This document shows, piece by piece, positions 38,748 to 50,254 of a stretch of 64,000 nt of DNA (positions are counted from its first letter, which is position 1; each line of letters starts with the position of its first letter). Under the pieces are notes generated by a model. It did not search any database, was not told where the DNA came from, and saw only the letters and a list, made by a program, of their open reading frames with translations. Made by a program: the position numbers and the translations under genes. The stretch spans positions 10,450,234-10,514,233 of the forward strand of contig NC_066531.1 in assembly GCF_024679095.1 (NCBI RefSeq), given 5' to 3'. This DNA comes from Eriocheir sinensis (Eukaryota > Arthropoda > Malacostraca > Decapoda > Varunidae).

Positions 38748-38816
38748 GGTTCCCCGCCACGTCATAACAATGACGTCGGCATGAACTATCCTCTCTCTTT
38801 AATCCATGGTCTGTAC

Positions 38817-39207
38817 CACGGGTCCAAAGTGACCACCCTCCTGTCGATTCACTCAAAAGCAGTTATTTTCTTAATTATGCTTAGTTTTATAAAACTATTC
38901 GTACAGAATTACTTTAAAATCGAAGAAGAATGATGTAAAGCTAAGAAAACTGCAACAAAATTGATCTAACCTATAAAATTATACATTTTTTTTATATTAT
39001 CGGCCGCGAAACAATATGATAAATGCACGAAAAAACCCCCATTGTTGACATCGTCAGGCTAACGCCGCCCCAGGGCGCCTTGCCAGATGCACGATAGATA
39101 TCGTATATAATCGTGTTAATGAATAATCACATAGGAGTGTCACATGCCCGTGGCGGTTTTGCACACGTTTTTGTTATTCACTTACTTATAATTACGATTT
39201 GCCTTTG

Positions 39208-39211
<4 letters not shown>
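38817..39211. other. Stretch without recognised features
   Basis: AT-rich sequence right of the P element. No exon, RNA gene or clear repeat was found, apart from a possible short LINE-A remnant at its left edge. Confidence 0.5.

Positions 39212-39255
<44 letters not shown>
39212..39255. repeat. (GT)n microsatellite
   Basis: 22 GT units ending where a partial transposon end begins. Confidence 0.97.
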
Positions 39256-39257
<2 letters not shown>

Positions 39258-39320
39258 ATTTGCGAAAGGGAGTGATGTCGCACCTCTCAAAATGTTTCGT
39301 CCACTGGCCTCTATATATTT
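39255..39320. mobile_element. Single end of the TA-flanked transposon family
   Basis: TACATTTGCGAAAGGGAGTG followed by ATGTCGCACCTCTCAAAATG aligns with the left end of copies 1 and 2 (GAAGTGATGTCGCCGCTCTC, then AAAATGTTTCGT). No matching right end is in the window, so it is a solo or truncated end. Confidence 0.45.
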
Positions 39321-39594
39321 TGATGCCCTATCCTTATCCTGAGGTGACGCCGCCGAAGCTGCCGCGCCGCCACCTTGAATCTCACAACTCGCTCCACGAA
39401 CCACGTACTTATGAACCTACTTTGTTATAGCTTTTTAGAGGCTGGACGTCATTTTATTCACAAAATAAGATTCCGAGATGCGCTGCTTACTGCTGTGCAG
39501 GTGGAGGCGGCGATTGTGGTGGTGATAGTGGTACCCGGCGGTGATGGTTGTAATATTGACGGTGGTGTGATGAAGGTGGTGGTGGTGGTAGCGA

Positions 39595-39855
39595 TGGTGA
39601 TGACAGTGGTGTGGTGGCGTTGGTGATGACAGTGGTGTGGTGGCGTTGGTGATGACAGTGGTGTGGTGGCGTTGGTGATGACAGTGGTGTGGTGGCGTTG
39701 GTGATGACAGTGGTGTGGTGGCGTTGGTGATGACAGTGGTGTGGTGGCGTTGGTGATGACAGTGGTGTGGTGGCGTTGGTGATGACAGTGGTGGTGGTGG
39801 TGGTGGAGATACTGGTGGTGGTGGTGGTGGTGAAGGCGGTGGTGGTGGTGGTGCT
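39595..39855. repeat. 26-bp minisatellite passing into (GGT)n
   Basis: Seven near-perfect units GTGATGACAGTGGTGTGGTG+GCGTTG, then an irregular GGT tract to 39850. Confidence 0.95.
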
Positions 39856-40469
39856 CAGTTATACTTACTGATAACTAAATGCAGGGAAAAAGAAAAGAAA
39901 CGATTTCCTAATCCATTGGTGGTTAGGTTTCCAAGCAAGGTGACAATGCCATGATGTGGGCCTTGTTTCCCCAGCCAGGTTAGATCTTGCTTAATCATAA
40001 ATAAATATATATTCATTGTAACACTGCGGAGCAAATTACCTCTGCCAGTCAACAGTCGCATTCAAATATTATTTTTATTTCCTTCCTCACTGCTCCAACG
40101 ATGTAGCACCAAAGTAATGACCATCAAAACTACAAGCCAAACACCGTCTCAGACCACTGTTTCCCAAAATGCGTAAAAATACACATAAGGAAATTGCACA
40201 GAGGTAACAACCTTCCCCAGTGACAAGCTAAGCACATCACCAATCCCACGTCTCCAAGTCCTGTGAGCAACAGATTTGTAGGGGTGGTCAGGTACCGGTA
40301 GCAGTACCGGTACTAACGGTACCAGCTATATGGTACAGTACCGGTACCAGACTTCGGTACCGGTACCGATACTGACCAGTCGCTCATGATGTCCCTCATA
40401 TTTTCTTCACGCGAGTGACAGGCTGAGACTAAGTGCTTAAGATATCTCGGTGATATGGATATTCTCTCT
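39856..40469. repeat. GGTACC-rich repeat and flanking non-coding sequence
   Basis: GGTACCGGTACC-type palindromic repeats cluster at 40285-40375 (TACCGGTAC many times). Such clusters occur at the ends of some hAT MITEs, but a second end is not visible, perhaps because of the adjacent gap. The rest shows nothing. Confidence 0.45.
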
Positions 40470-40569
40470 NNNNNNNNNNNNNNNNNNNNNNNNNNNNNNN
40501 NNNNNNNNNNNNNNNNNNNNNNNNNNNNNNNNNNNNNNNNNNNNNNNNNNNNNNNNNNNNNNNNNNNNN
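40470..40569. other. Assembly gap, 100 N
   Basis: Exactly 100 N. A round number usually marks a scaffold join of unknown real size, so order and orientation left and right of it rest on linking data. Confidence 0.99.
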
Positions 40570-40869
40570 TACACTCAAAACAAAAGTCTCTCAAGCCTTC
40601 CTTCCATGGCACACTGCACAATGTTTCATATAGGCAGGCACACCTTGCACTGGTGTAATGTATGTGCCGCAAGGTGACACATACACACTTAAGGAGTCAC
40701 TGCACTAAACCCAAGCAAATCAAGTGGGAACTGTGAATACAGACCAATATCAGGTAATGCGTCTGGGCAACAGAACTCCCAGAACAAACCTCACCAGTCT
40801 GGTCGTGCGGCATAAGCCAAAACAAAAAGAGAGACAGCGAAGCCCGTAGGGGCACACCACGGATAGTGT
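40570..40869. other. Stretch right of the gap, nothing recognised
   Basis: Short frames only, with no splice signals of note. Confidence 0.4.
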
Positions 40870-41345
40870 TTATGATAGGACCAGGATTTGTCCCTCGGTT
40901 TCTGGGACAGTCCCCGTTTTCAGTTACCTGTCCCTGCTAACAAGGTCCCTGAAATGTCCCCGGTTTTCACTGGGTGACTTAAAGATCCGAAAACAAACAC
41001 GAAAATGTTGACCAAACTATACGTATATAGTTGCACTGTACTACTCGCACTGTACAGTGTACATTGTATATAACTATGAAATGATAACAGCTTTGCACGA
41101 CATAATTTGCGAGATTGTCTTCCGTGACATGCCAAATTGTTAATCAATTGAATTTTTGTTCCACTTCCTTTGTAATTTAGGATAAATAGGGTGAGATAAA
41201 CTTTGAATGCTGCTTTATGAATGGTAAGGGTAAACCTCTGTTTTAGTTTTTCAACACAAAAAACACTATATGTTTTGGAGGTTTTTTACTACTGAACCGA
41301 AAATGTCCCGGATTTTGTCTCTGATATCTGGTCACCTTATTATAT
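40870..41345. mobile_element. hAT-like MITE remnant (TCCCGG ends)
   Basis: The left part has GGACCAGGATTTGTCCC with CCTGGGACAGTCCCCG-like repeats. The right part, inverted, has GGTGACCAGATATCAG with AAAATCCGGGACATTTT. GACCAG...TCCCGG termini are common in a widespread hAT MITE group. No target duplication was identified. Confidence 0.4.
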
Positions 41346-41499
41346 TATATAATATTTTACACCAACTTCTATACTATTTGTTTAGGGAAAATCTGTAGAT
41401 TTCCTCATTTATCGGAGAAAATCTGACAGTCTGAAAGGGCTAACAATCTGTAGATTTCAGATTAATATGTAGAAGTGGCAATACTGAGTGTGTGTGTGT

Positions 41500-41850
41500 G
41501 TGGGGGGGGTGTATTTACTCTATTTGTATTTATCTATTTCATTACACAGGTCTTATATTTTCTTCATGTGGTGACCAAACAACAGTTGCATACCTAATCT
41601 TGATCTAATCAATTTTATTCTTTTTTTTACTGTATCATGTCTCATCTCAGTAGTGAAATGTCACTGAATATTTTGCAGGTAACTATGTTTCCCAAATGTC
41701 GTATGTATATGCTTCTTCTATGTGCCAGTTTATCTTATAATATGATTCCTAAGTCTTTTTCTTCTTCAATAGTCAGATGATTGTCCCTCCCATCTTCTAC
41801 ACTCCACATAGTCTATTTTACTTTTCCCATTTTCATTTTTGTGGCATTTC
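41500..41850 (-). mobile_element. CR1-like LINE 3' fragment, internally deleted
   Basis: On the minus strand a frame reads EEEKDLGI and later WSPH-like residues (GHHMKKI region), typical of the part after the reverse transcriptase fingers. It then jumps to a tail resembling TAGGTAAATACA (41505-41545). A short (GT)n and G-run at 41490-41512 adjoins the tail. Confidence 0.6.
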
Positions 41851-41944
41851 GCTTTCGTTTTCGTTTCTTTACTCCATTCAGGTATCTCTATTTTAATATT
41901 CCTGCAGCTATCACAATCACCATCATCTCTAATTTTCAATTTCC

Positions 41945-44900
41945 CTTCTGCATGGGGGAGGGGGACACAAATTCCCTCAGAGAGGGCTCCCATTTTCGCT
42001 CCCGGACCCGAGAGAAGTGTTTTGATAACTCCTCAAACTCTTCTTACCAACTTCTGCAATATTCGCACATATTCGCGCCTCGGAGTCCCTGCCTGGGGAA
42101 CGCACCCCCCAGGAGTATTCCCTTCTGGCTGCCGACCCGAGAGGTGCCCTTGGATAACTCGAACCCTTTCTCTCAATTTCTGCAACATTCGCGGTCTTCG
42201 TCGAATTTTCATTCTGTGGAACAACATATCTCCTCCTCTAAACCTCACCTTCTCTTCCTTACTGAAACAGGTTTCTTGAGGCTACTGACAGCACCCTACC
42301 TGTTCCTCCTATTTCTATCCTAAAATTTCAATCCAGTTGGTTGTTGCGCCTACGTGCTGGCAACGACATCACTTGGCCTCGTGCCCATTTAGACCTTTGA
42401 CTCTTCTGGAATTTTCCACCATCTGGCTAAGACTTCACTAGTCATTCTCTCATTACTAAATACATCTGTGCTGTTTTCTATCTCTCACCTAACCTCTACT
42501 CAACTATGTAAAATTCTTGACTCATTTGAATTCTAAAAGTGAGCACATCTTTGACCCACTGCCCTCCTTCGCTGCTGCAATCTCTCCATCCTAGGAGATT
42601 TCCAATGTTCACCCACCAACTTTGGCTTTCATCCCTTTCACTGACTATCCTGGTGAACAAGCTCAACTCTTTACTATCCTCAACGATTCCAGAGCAGTTG
42701 GTCCAGCAACTTACACGTATTCCTGGACCGTGTTGAGATCGGCCCAACATTCTAGACTCCTTTCCTTACCCTCAAACTCCTTCTGCTTATTCTGGCGTCA
42801 AACTGTCTTCCGTTGGGCTCCTCCGATCACAATCTTATTTCTGCATCCTGTTCTATCGCTCCTGTACACCCTCTGGACCCACCTTCGAAGAGGCGATGCT
42901 TGGCACTTTGCTTCAGCTCGTACGACCTGAGAATGTAATTCTTCCGATTTCCCGTGGAATGGCTATTGCTTCCAGGATAGACCTCTGTGTGTGCTCAGCG
43001 CACACAGAGTGGTGATTGTTCCGGAATGGAGGCATACATTCTCGTTCTTCTGCATCTTCACGCTAAAAAGCTTCTGGTTTAATCACCTTGTTCTCGTGCT
43101 GTCAATGATATAGAGGTAGCCTGCCAAAGGTACCAGAGCCTAAACTAATGCTAATTATGAACTTTACATTTCTGCCCGGAAATCGTGCCAAATCTATTCT
43201 CCGACTAACCAAAATTCTTTCATTAATAGAAATGTCAAACCGTGCTTTCTCTAATCCTCCTGACCTCTGGCACTAGTCACAAAACATCTCGTCCAACTTC
43301 ACTTCTTCATCTTTCCTTCCACCTCAGTCCTGATTTGGCAACACTGTCGCTGTCTCCATCTATCTCTGGGCATATTGAACTTTCTCTCAAACATTTTCTT
43401 TAAAAAAACTCCACTCTGGACGATTCTGGGGCATATTCCTCCTACTCATCCCCTCTGACTCCTTTTTATGCCTGTTATAAAGATTCTTCAAATGATGTTT
43501 TCTATGCCCCCTCTGGCCTCTAATCCTCAGAAGGCTTATGGACCTGATGAGTGCCTCCTGTTGTCCTTAAAAACTGTGCCTCCTGTGCCTGTCACTCCTG
43601 CTCTGTCAAACTCTTTTCGTCTCTGCCTGTCAACATCTACCTTTCCTTCTTGCTGGAAGTATGCTCATACAGCTCTGTACCTAAGAAGGTGAGATCTGCC
43701 CAATCCTCAAACTACCGTCCTATAGCTTTTACTTTTCTTTTTTGTTCATCTAAAAGCTTTTGAATCAATCTCAACTGGAAGATTCAAAAGCACTCTTCCA
43801 CTTCTGATTCCTTCTGTCTGATCGCCAGTATGGGTTCCGTGGGCAAGGGGCGTTCTCCTGGTGAACCTTCATGCCTTCCTAATTGACTCTGGTCATCCTC
43901 TCTGAGCCGTTTCAGAAACTTTGTTATTGCGCTGGACATAACAAAAGCTTTGATAGGGTCTGACACAAGTCTTTGCTTTTCTAAACTACCCTCCTACGGA
44001 TCATGTCTCTCTCTCTGTACTTTCATCTCTAGTTTTCTTTCTGATCGATCTATATTTGCTGTGATAGATGGTCACTGTTCTTCCCCTAAACCTATTAACA
44101 GCGGTGTTCCTCGGGGCTCTGTCCTAACTCCCACTCTCTTTCTCTTGTTCATTGATGATCTTTCTTTCCAAAACGAACTGTCCTATCCATTCCTACGCCG
44201 ATGATTCCACTCTGCATTACTCAACTTCTTTTAATAGAAGACCCACCTTCAGGAACTTAACGATTTCAAGGCTGGAGGCTGCAGAATCGCTTAGCCACAG
44301 ACTCATTACTATTATTTCCGATTGGGGCAAGAAGAACCTGGTGTCCTTCAACGCCTCAAACACAGTTTCTCCAATTCCTATCCACTCGGACACAATCTTT
44401 CCAAACAACTATCCCCTATTCTTTGGACAACAATCTTAGCTATCACCTTCCTCAACACTAAAACATCCTCGGTCTATCCTTAACTCTCCAAAAATCTCAA
44501 CTGAAACTTCATATCTCATCTCTTACTAAAGTCAACTTCCTCGAGGCTGGCGTTCTGTACTGTCTCCTGCCAGTTCTTCTCCCTGCACAGTCATTGCTGT
44601 CCATATACAGGGGCCTTGTCCGCCCCTCGTATGGAGTATGCATCTCATGTGTGGGGGGCTCCACCACACAGCTCTTCTGGACAGAGTGGAGGCTAAGGCT
44701 CTTCAACTCATTAGCTCTCCTCCTCATACTGATAGTCTCTCACCTCTTTAAATTTCGCCGCGATGTTGCCTCTTTCTACCCTATTGATATTTCCGGCGCT
44801 GACTGCTCTTCCAACCTATAACTGCATGCCTCACCCTCCCGCGTATTCCTGCTTGCACTCGGACTTTCTACTCATGTTCATCCCAATACTGTCCAAACCC

Positions 44901-45158
44901 TTATAAAAGAGTTAACCAGCATCTTCACTTTTCATCCCTCACGCTGGTAAACTCCTGGAACAATCTTCCTTCATCTGTATTTCCTCCTGCCTACGAGACT
45001 TGAACTCTTTCAAGAGGAGGGTATCAGACACCCTCTCCTCCTGTGACGATCTTCCTTTCGACACCTCTTTTTGATTCTTTTTTTAGGAGCAGCGAGTAGC
45101 GGGCTTTTTTTTATTATTGTTTTATTTTTTGTGCCCTTTGCTTACCTCCTTTGTTGTA
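41945..45158 (+). mobile_element. LINE-A copy with endonuclease and reverse transcriptase
   Basis: Near full-length but frame-broken. The 5' part has a 130-bp direct duplication (41998-42070 and 42128-42196). Next come the endonuclease start (CNIRGLRR, HLLFLTETG) and the GDFQCSPTNFG-like block near 42590. The reverse transcriptase follows: KAYGPDE, SNYRPIAF, KSFESI-like, SGVPRGSVLTPTLFLLFIDD, SYADDSTLHYST, then the C-terminal blocks. The 3' UTR (GCAGCGAGTAGCGGGC, near 45091) and A-run end at about 45168. Many frameshifts in pyrimidine runs. Confidence 0.85.
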
Positions 45159-45159
45159 A

Positions 45160-47890
45160 AAAAAAAATCGCTGTCTTCGTTTTAGTTTTCCTTCCGTGGA
45201 ACAACTATCTCTCTCCTCCACTAAACCCTGCACCTTCTTTCCCTTAATCGAAACACACAGGTCCCAGGGGCTACTGACAGCAGTCTCTAATTTGTTCCTC
45301 CTCACTATCTCATCCTAAATTTCAATCCAAAGGAAGTTGTTGAACCTACGTGCAACGGCATTACTTGCTCTCGTGCCCACGACTCGACTCTTCTGAATTC
45401 TCCACCATCTGCCGAGACTTAATTTTCACTATATTAATAAATACGTCTGTGCTGTTTTTCTCACCCAACTCTACCAACTACGTATTTTGTTTTACCATTT
45501 GAACTCCAATGTGCAGCACATTCTGACTAACATTCCTTCGCTGAAATTTCGATCCCTTGAGATTTCAATGTTACCACCAGCTTTGGCTTTCATCCTATTT
45601 CTTCACTGACCAGCTCCAGGAACAATCCTACAACTTTGCTCTCCTCAATGATCTAGAGCAGTTGTTCAGCACCCTACCTGTATTCTCGATCGCCTTTGAG
45701 ACACGCCACAATATTCTCCACCTCTTCCTAATCTCTGGCCAATTCAGCTTATTCTATTAAACTGTTCTTCCGTTGGGCTCCTCCGATCATAACCCTTATT
45801 TCTGTATCCTGTCCTATTGCTCCGTACATCCTCTGACTCACTGAAGAGGTGATGCTGCTGGTATTTTACTTCCGCCTGGTGGGACGACCTGATGTACTTT
45901 TCGATTTCCCTGTGAATGATTACTGCTTCCAGGAGAGATCTGCCCAGCTCCAGCGTTTCACAAAAGTGTTTGTCTCTGGAATGCACTTTCTACTCTCCCA
46001 TGCTAAAAAAAACTGGTTCAATCGCGCGTGTTGTCGTGCATCAAAGATAGTGAGGTGCTCACAAAAGGTACTCGAGCCTTACCTCCTGTTAATCATGATC
46101 TTTACATTTCCGTCCGGAATCGTGTCACAGATCTATTCGACTTACCAAAAATCTTTCATTAATAGAAAGTACGACAACCTTGCTTTCTCTAATTTTCCAG
46201 AGATTTCTGGCATTGGCCAAACTTCTTTATCTTTCCTCTACTTAACCCTGATTTACAAAACCGCAGCCACATCTGTCTCTAAGGCTGAACTCTTCGCTTA
46301 AATTCTTCCTACTTCTCTCCCTGGACGCCCCACATACCCTCCAACTCATCCCCTCCTGACTCACTCATGCCTGTTATTAAGATTCTTTAAGAATGACGTT
46401 TCAATGCTCTCTCTGATCTCTTTTCAGAAGGCTTATATGGGCCCAATGGCGCCTCATTGTCTCAAAAATGCTTTTGTGCTGCCACCTTGCCTGGTCAAAC
46501 TCTTCGTCTCTGCCTTTAACATCTACCTTCTTTCCTGCTGGAAGTACGCCTGCATACAGCCCAGCTCAAGAAGGGTGACCGCTCCAAGACCTCAACCACT
46601 GCCCTGTCTTTCCGTCCTCCGTTGTACCGTTCCTGTTCCTTCTTAAGCTTTGAATCGATCCTTAACAGGAAGATTCATTAGCATCCACTCTTGACCTATC
46701 TGATCGCCGCATGGCTTCCTCAAGTAGCGTTCTATTGGTGATCTTGCTTTAACTGACTCCTGGTCATCCGCTCTTAGACGTTTTGGTTAACTTACAGTTC
46801 CACAGAAATTTCGGAAAACTTCGATAGAGTCTGGCACACCGTTTTTAAACTACCCTCCTACGGATTCTATCCCCCTGTATCTTTATCTTCAGTTTCCTTC
46901 CGACGGTATATCTCTGCTGTGGTAGACGGTCACTGTTCTTTTCCTAAACCCATCAACAGTGTTCCGCAGGGCTCTGTCCTGTTTCTCACTCTGTTTCAAT
47001 ATTCATCAGTAATCTTTTCCACAAATAAGCCGTCAGTCCCACTTGTGCGCTGACGACTTACTTTGCAGTATTCAACTTCTTTCACAGAAGACTCCAGACA
47101 GAGGCTGCAGAATGCTTAACCTTACACCTGCTATCATTTTTCGATTGGGGTATGAACCTGGTGTCCTTCAATGCCTCAAACTCAATTTCTAATCATCAAC
47201 TCGACATAATCTTTTCAAACACCTATCATCTTATCTCTGACAACACTCAGCTTATCACTTTCTTCACAATAAATATCCTTCGCCCATCCTTAACTCAAAA
47301 TCATAACTTGAAACTTCACATTTCTTCTGTCACTAAATCAGGTCCCTCGAGTTTCGGCGTTCTGTACCGTCTACGCCGTTCTTCTTCCCCGCACAGTTGC
47401 TATCCATATGCAGGGCCTTTGTAGGTCCTCGTATGGAGTATGCATCTTACGTGTGGGGGCGTCACTCACGCAGTCTTTTTTTAACAGAATATAGCTCCAA
47501 GTGTCTTCGTCTCATCAACTCCCTCCTTACTGACAGTCTTCACCCTTAAACCCGCCGCCATGTTACATCCTTTCTATTTTCATCTATATATTCACGCTGA
47601 CTGCTCTTTTCTGAACTTCATGGGCTGCATGCTCATTCCCCTAACGCGGTCCGCCACGACTTCTACTCACGCTCATCCCTATACTGTCAAAATCTTATGC
47701 AAGAGTTAACCAGCATCTTCAATTTTTCCCTCACGCTGGTAAAATCTGGAACAATCCTTCACACCTGTATTTTATTGTGCTAATGATTTGAACTTTCAAA
47801 AGGAGGGTATCAGGACACCTAACTCCACGAAATTGACATATCTGGCCACCTCTTAACTCCTAATAGCACAGTGATTTGCGGGCTTATTTT
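45160..47890 (+). mobile_element. Second LINE-A copy, 5'-truncated, directly downstream
   Basis: Begins immediately after the A-run of the previous copy and repeats its content from the endonuclease start (CGTTTTAGTTTTCCTTCCGTGG) to the 3' UTR (about 47870). More diverged, with deletions around the GVPQGS and YADD blocks (near 46970 and 47055). The head-to-tail placement suggests insertion at the first copy's A-rich tail. Confidence 0.8.
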
Positions 47891-47936
47891 CATTATTATT
47901 TTTATTTATTTTATTCATGTAGTGCTTTACCTTTCT

Positions 47937-48045
<109 letters not shown>

Positions 48046-48219
48046 GACGCCATACGGGCTACTACATCAGGGAATCAAAGGCACCTTCTAGTACCAACTC
48101 TGTCTCTTTTTCAACTACCGGAGGATAGGATTCTGTTTACGGGGAAAAGGATTATAAACATGGATTAGTTTTCACTCAGTTCACTCGGTAAAGAGGTTGC
48201 TCTAACATCAAGGTCCGCC

Positions 48220-49560
48220 TCAGTTCCTTTTCGGTACGGCTATCGACGAGGACGTTCGCGATTTGCGGGACCTCTACGCCTATGTACTCTTCCTTTGCGG
48301 CTCGAAATCGCAGGGAGGATCAACGCCAATTGTAGAAAACTTGCGCAATTGCATACTAACATTGAGGAACTGCTAGAGCAGACAAATAAGATGGTAGAGG
48401 TTATCAACATAGTTGTCAAACAGATCGACCAGGGTGAATCAAGCCCCAGATCAGGGCCTTGCATGTATTGGAAAAACGTCATTAACTCCGTCGCAAGGGC
48501 AAACCAGCAGGTTATTAGCATGGTTGATGTGCAGCGCACGGTAGAGTCACACCTGCCTTGTTCTCTCTACACGATTTGGAGAACGACCTGTCCAGATCGG
48601 GTATCAAAATTATAGCCTAACGCCCTTATTCACCCCTGCGGACATGAGTCAATATTTTTACCCCTTGATTGAGTCCAGCCTCACCCTGATGCCATAATCA
48701 ATTGCTGTTCCATTTCAGACGGCGGACGTGTTTGAGGCACACGAAATTGTCCTGTTCCCTTTTCAGCTAAGGACAGTGTGTTAGCTCCTGACACGTCCCC
48801 GTCTCTTGTTCTAATCGTGAAGGATTTCGCCTTATTCAACGGTAGCTACTCACTCTTGCAGTATTGCAAGGAGACGGTCTTCAAGATTCTGTTGTTCGCG
48901 TCTCTTTGCCTTCCTACTCAGTTCGGGGAGGGTATGCGAGATCGCCTCACCTGCGTGAACGCGTCTGACGCTCTTTCCTGTGCCCTCAAGCAAGCAGCTA
49001 ACACCAATGCCTGTTTTCCATAAGAACTTTTTAGGTCTGCATTATTTTTTATTTCCCCAGTCATCTCTATGCATCGGTCATCTGCCCGGAGGGGGGCACC
49101 ACTATCAACGGGTTACTGGTCACTATGCCATAGCGGAAGCATGCTATATCCGTCTGACCAATATAACAGTACCCAGTCCTGGATCCGTCTGGTTTTCACA
49201 CAATATTTCCTTCATCGAGTGTTTCCTTCTACGGGCCCCTCGATGACATTCATTTCTCCAGCATCTCGTATGTGACTAATTTCTAATTCATTGTCTTTCG
49301 CAAACAAACAGAGTTTTGCGGGAAACTCCTTGAGGAAACGCTGCCTGATTATTTGCATCTCCCTACCTGTACCCTCTGGATTTTGTACCAATGTTTGATG
49401 TTCGTCAGTCCTGTCGTCATGTGCTACCTTATTAGAGGATCCGGTAATACTATTTACAGTAAGACATTTAAGACTGGATGGGGGAGCTTACCGGGCAAGG
49501 TGGAAGTTTTTCCTTTCTCACAGACAAGTCAGGGGATGAAACCTGCTGCTCCCCATCCTT
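48220..49560 (+). pseudogene. Envelope-fusion-like glycoprotein remnant
   Basis: Scattered frames in order suggest a class I (F-type) fusion glycoprotein. A glycine-rich FGTA-type segment with DEDVRDLRDLY lies at about 48230-48275. A long amphipathic helix full of Leu, Asn and Glu follows (about 48290-48420). Next come cysteine-containing stretches and a segment with NITVP and NISF glycosylation sites (49160-49220). A hydrophobic span of about 20 residues (49380-49430) with a basic tail comes last. At least three frameshifts and several stops. It could come from an env-bearing LTR element or an old endogenous virus; no LTR, gag or pol was found beside it. Confidence 0.4.
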
Positions 49561-50254
49561 AACATTGTACTGTGTTTTACTACTGTATTTTTTTTTAGGA
49601 GCTAGATGAACTCTTTCATTGTCTGTAACTATGTCAGTTGATATTTGCTAGTATGTCCTTATATTTATCTTTTTGAGAGGTTTCTTATGTTTCATATCCC
49701 ACACGTTGTGGTTTCCCTTCACTATTTATATTATAACTCCACATCTGTTCTTACATAGCCAGTGTTTTAATGTAATTGTATCATAGGTAGTCTGTTTGAC
49801 AAACTCCCCACTATGGGCGTTCATGGTAACTAGACTGTATTAGATTTTTGTATATCGCGAGGTCGCGATCACTGGTAGACCGAGCAGTGCTTACAGTAGG
49901 ATATCAATGTATTATTATTATTTGTTTATCACCAATGAATTAGGTATAATTGTCATAATGGAAAAACCCACGACAGATAGATCACGCCACCTGGCAGGAA
50001 CGTCGTCCACAGTGTTTACCGTCTCAGTTTTGCTACTTCGCACCCGATGAGTGGAGGTCACTCATACGTGACCAATTGTACACCATTTTCCAACCTGTAA
50101 CTCGCCACCCTCACGAGAGTCCGACTGACACAACGACAGTCGCTCTCGCCCGTCGCTTCTTGTACATAAAGGCTACGAACATAATTCGCCCCATAAAGCT
50201 GAAGTCTTAATCACCACCCTCAAACGCCCCCCTGACAAGTCCGTTACGCACCAA
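49561..50254. other. Stretch between envelope-like remnant and LINE-C
   Basis: Includes an open but unsupported 83-codon stretch (49959-50210) and a short palindrome GATCGCGACCTCGCGATA-like near 49856. No LTR ends were identified. Confidence 0.4.

Noticed and set aside
41781..42323. 180-codon plus-strand protein
   Set aside because: Crosses from an antisense LINE fragment into LINE-A 5' sequence; chimaeric and without family similarity.
49959..50210. 83-codon open stretch ending in TAA
   Set aside because: No start codon and no good acceptor; runs of this length occur by chance in 64 kb.
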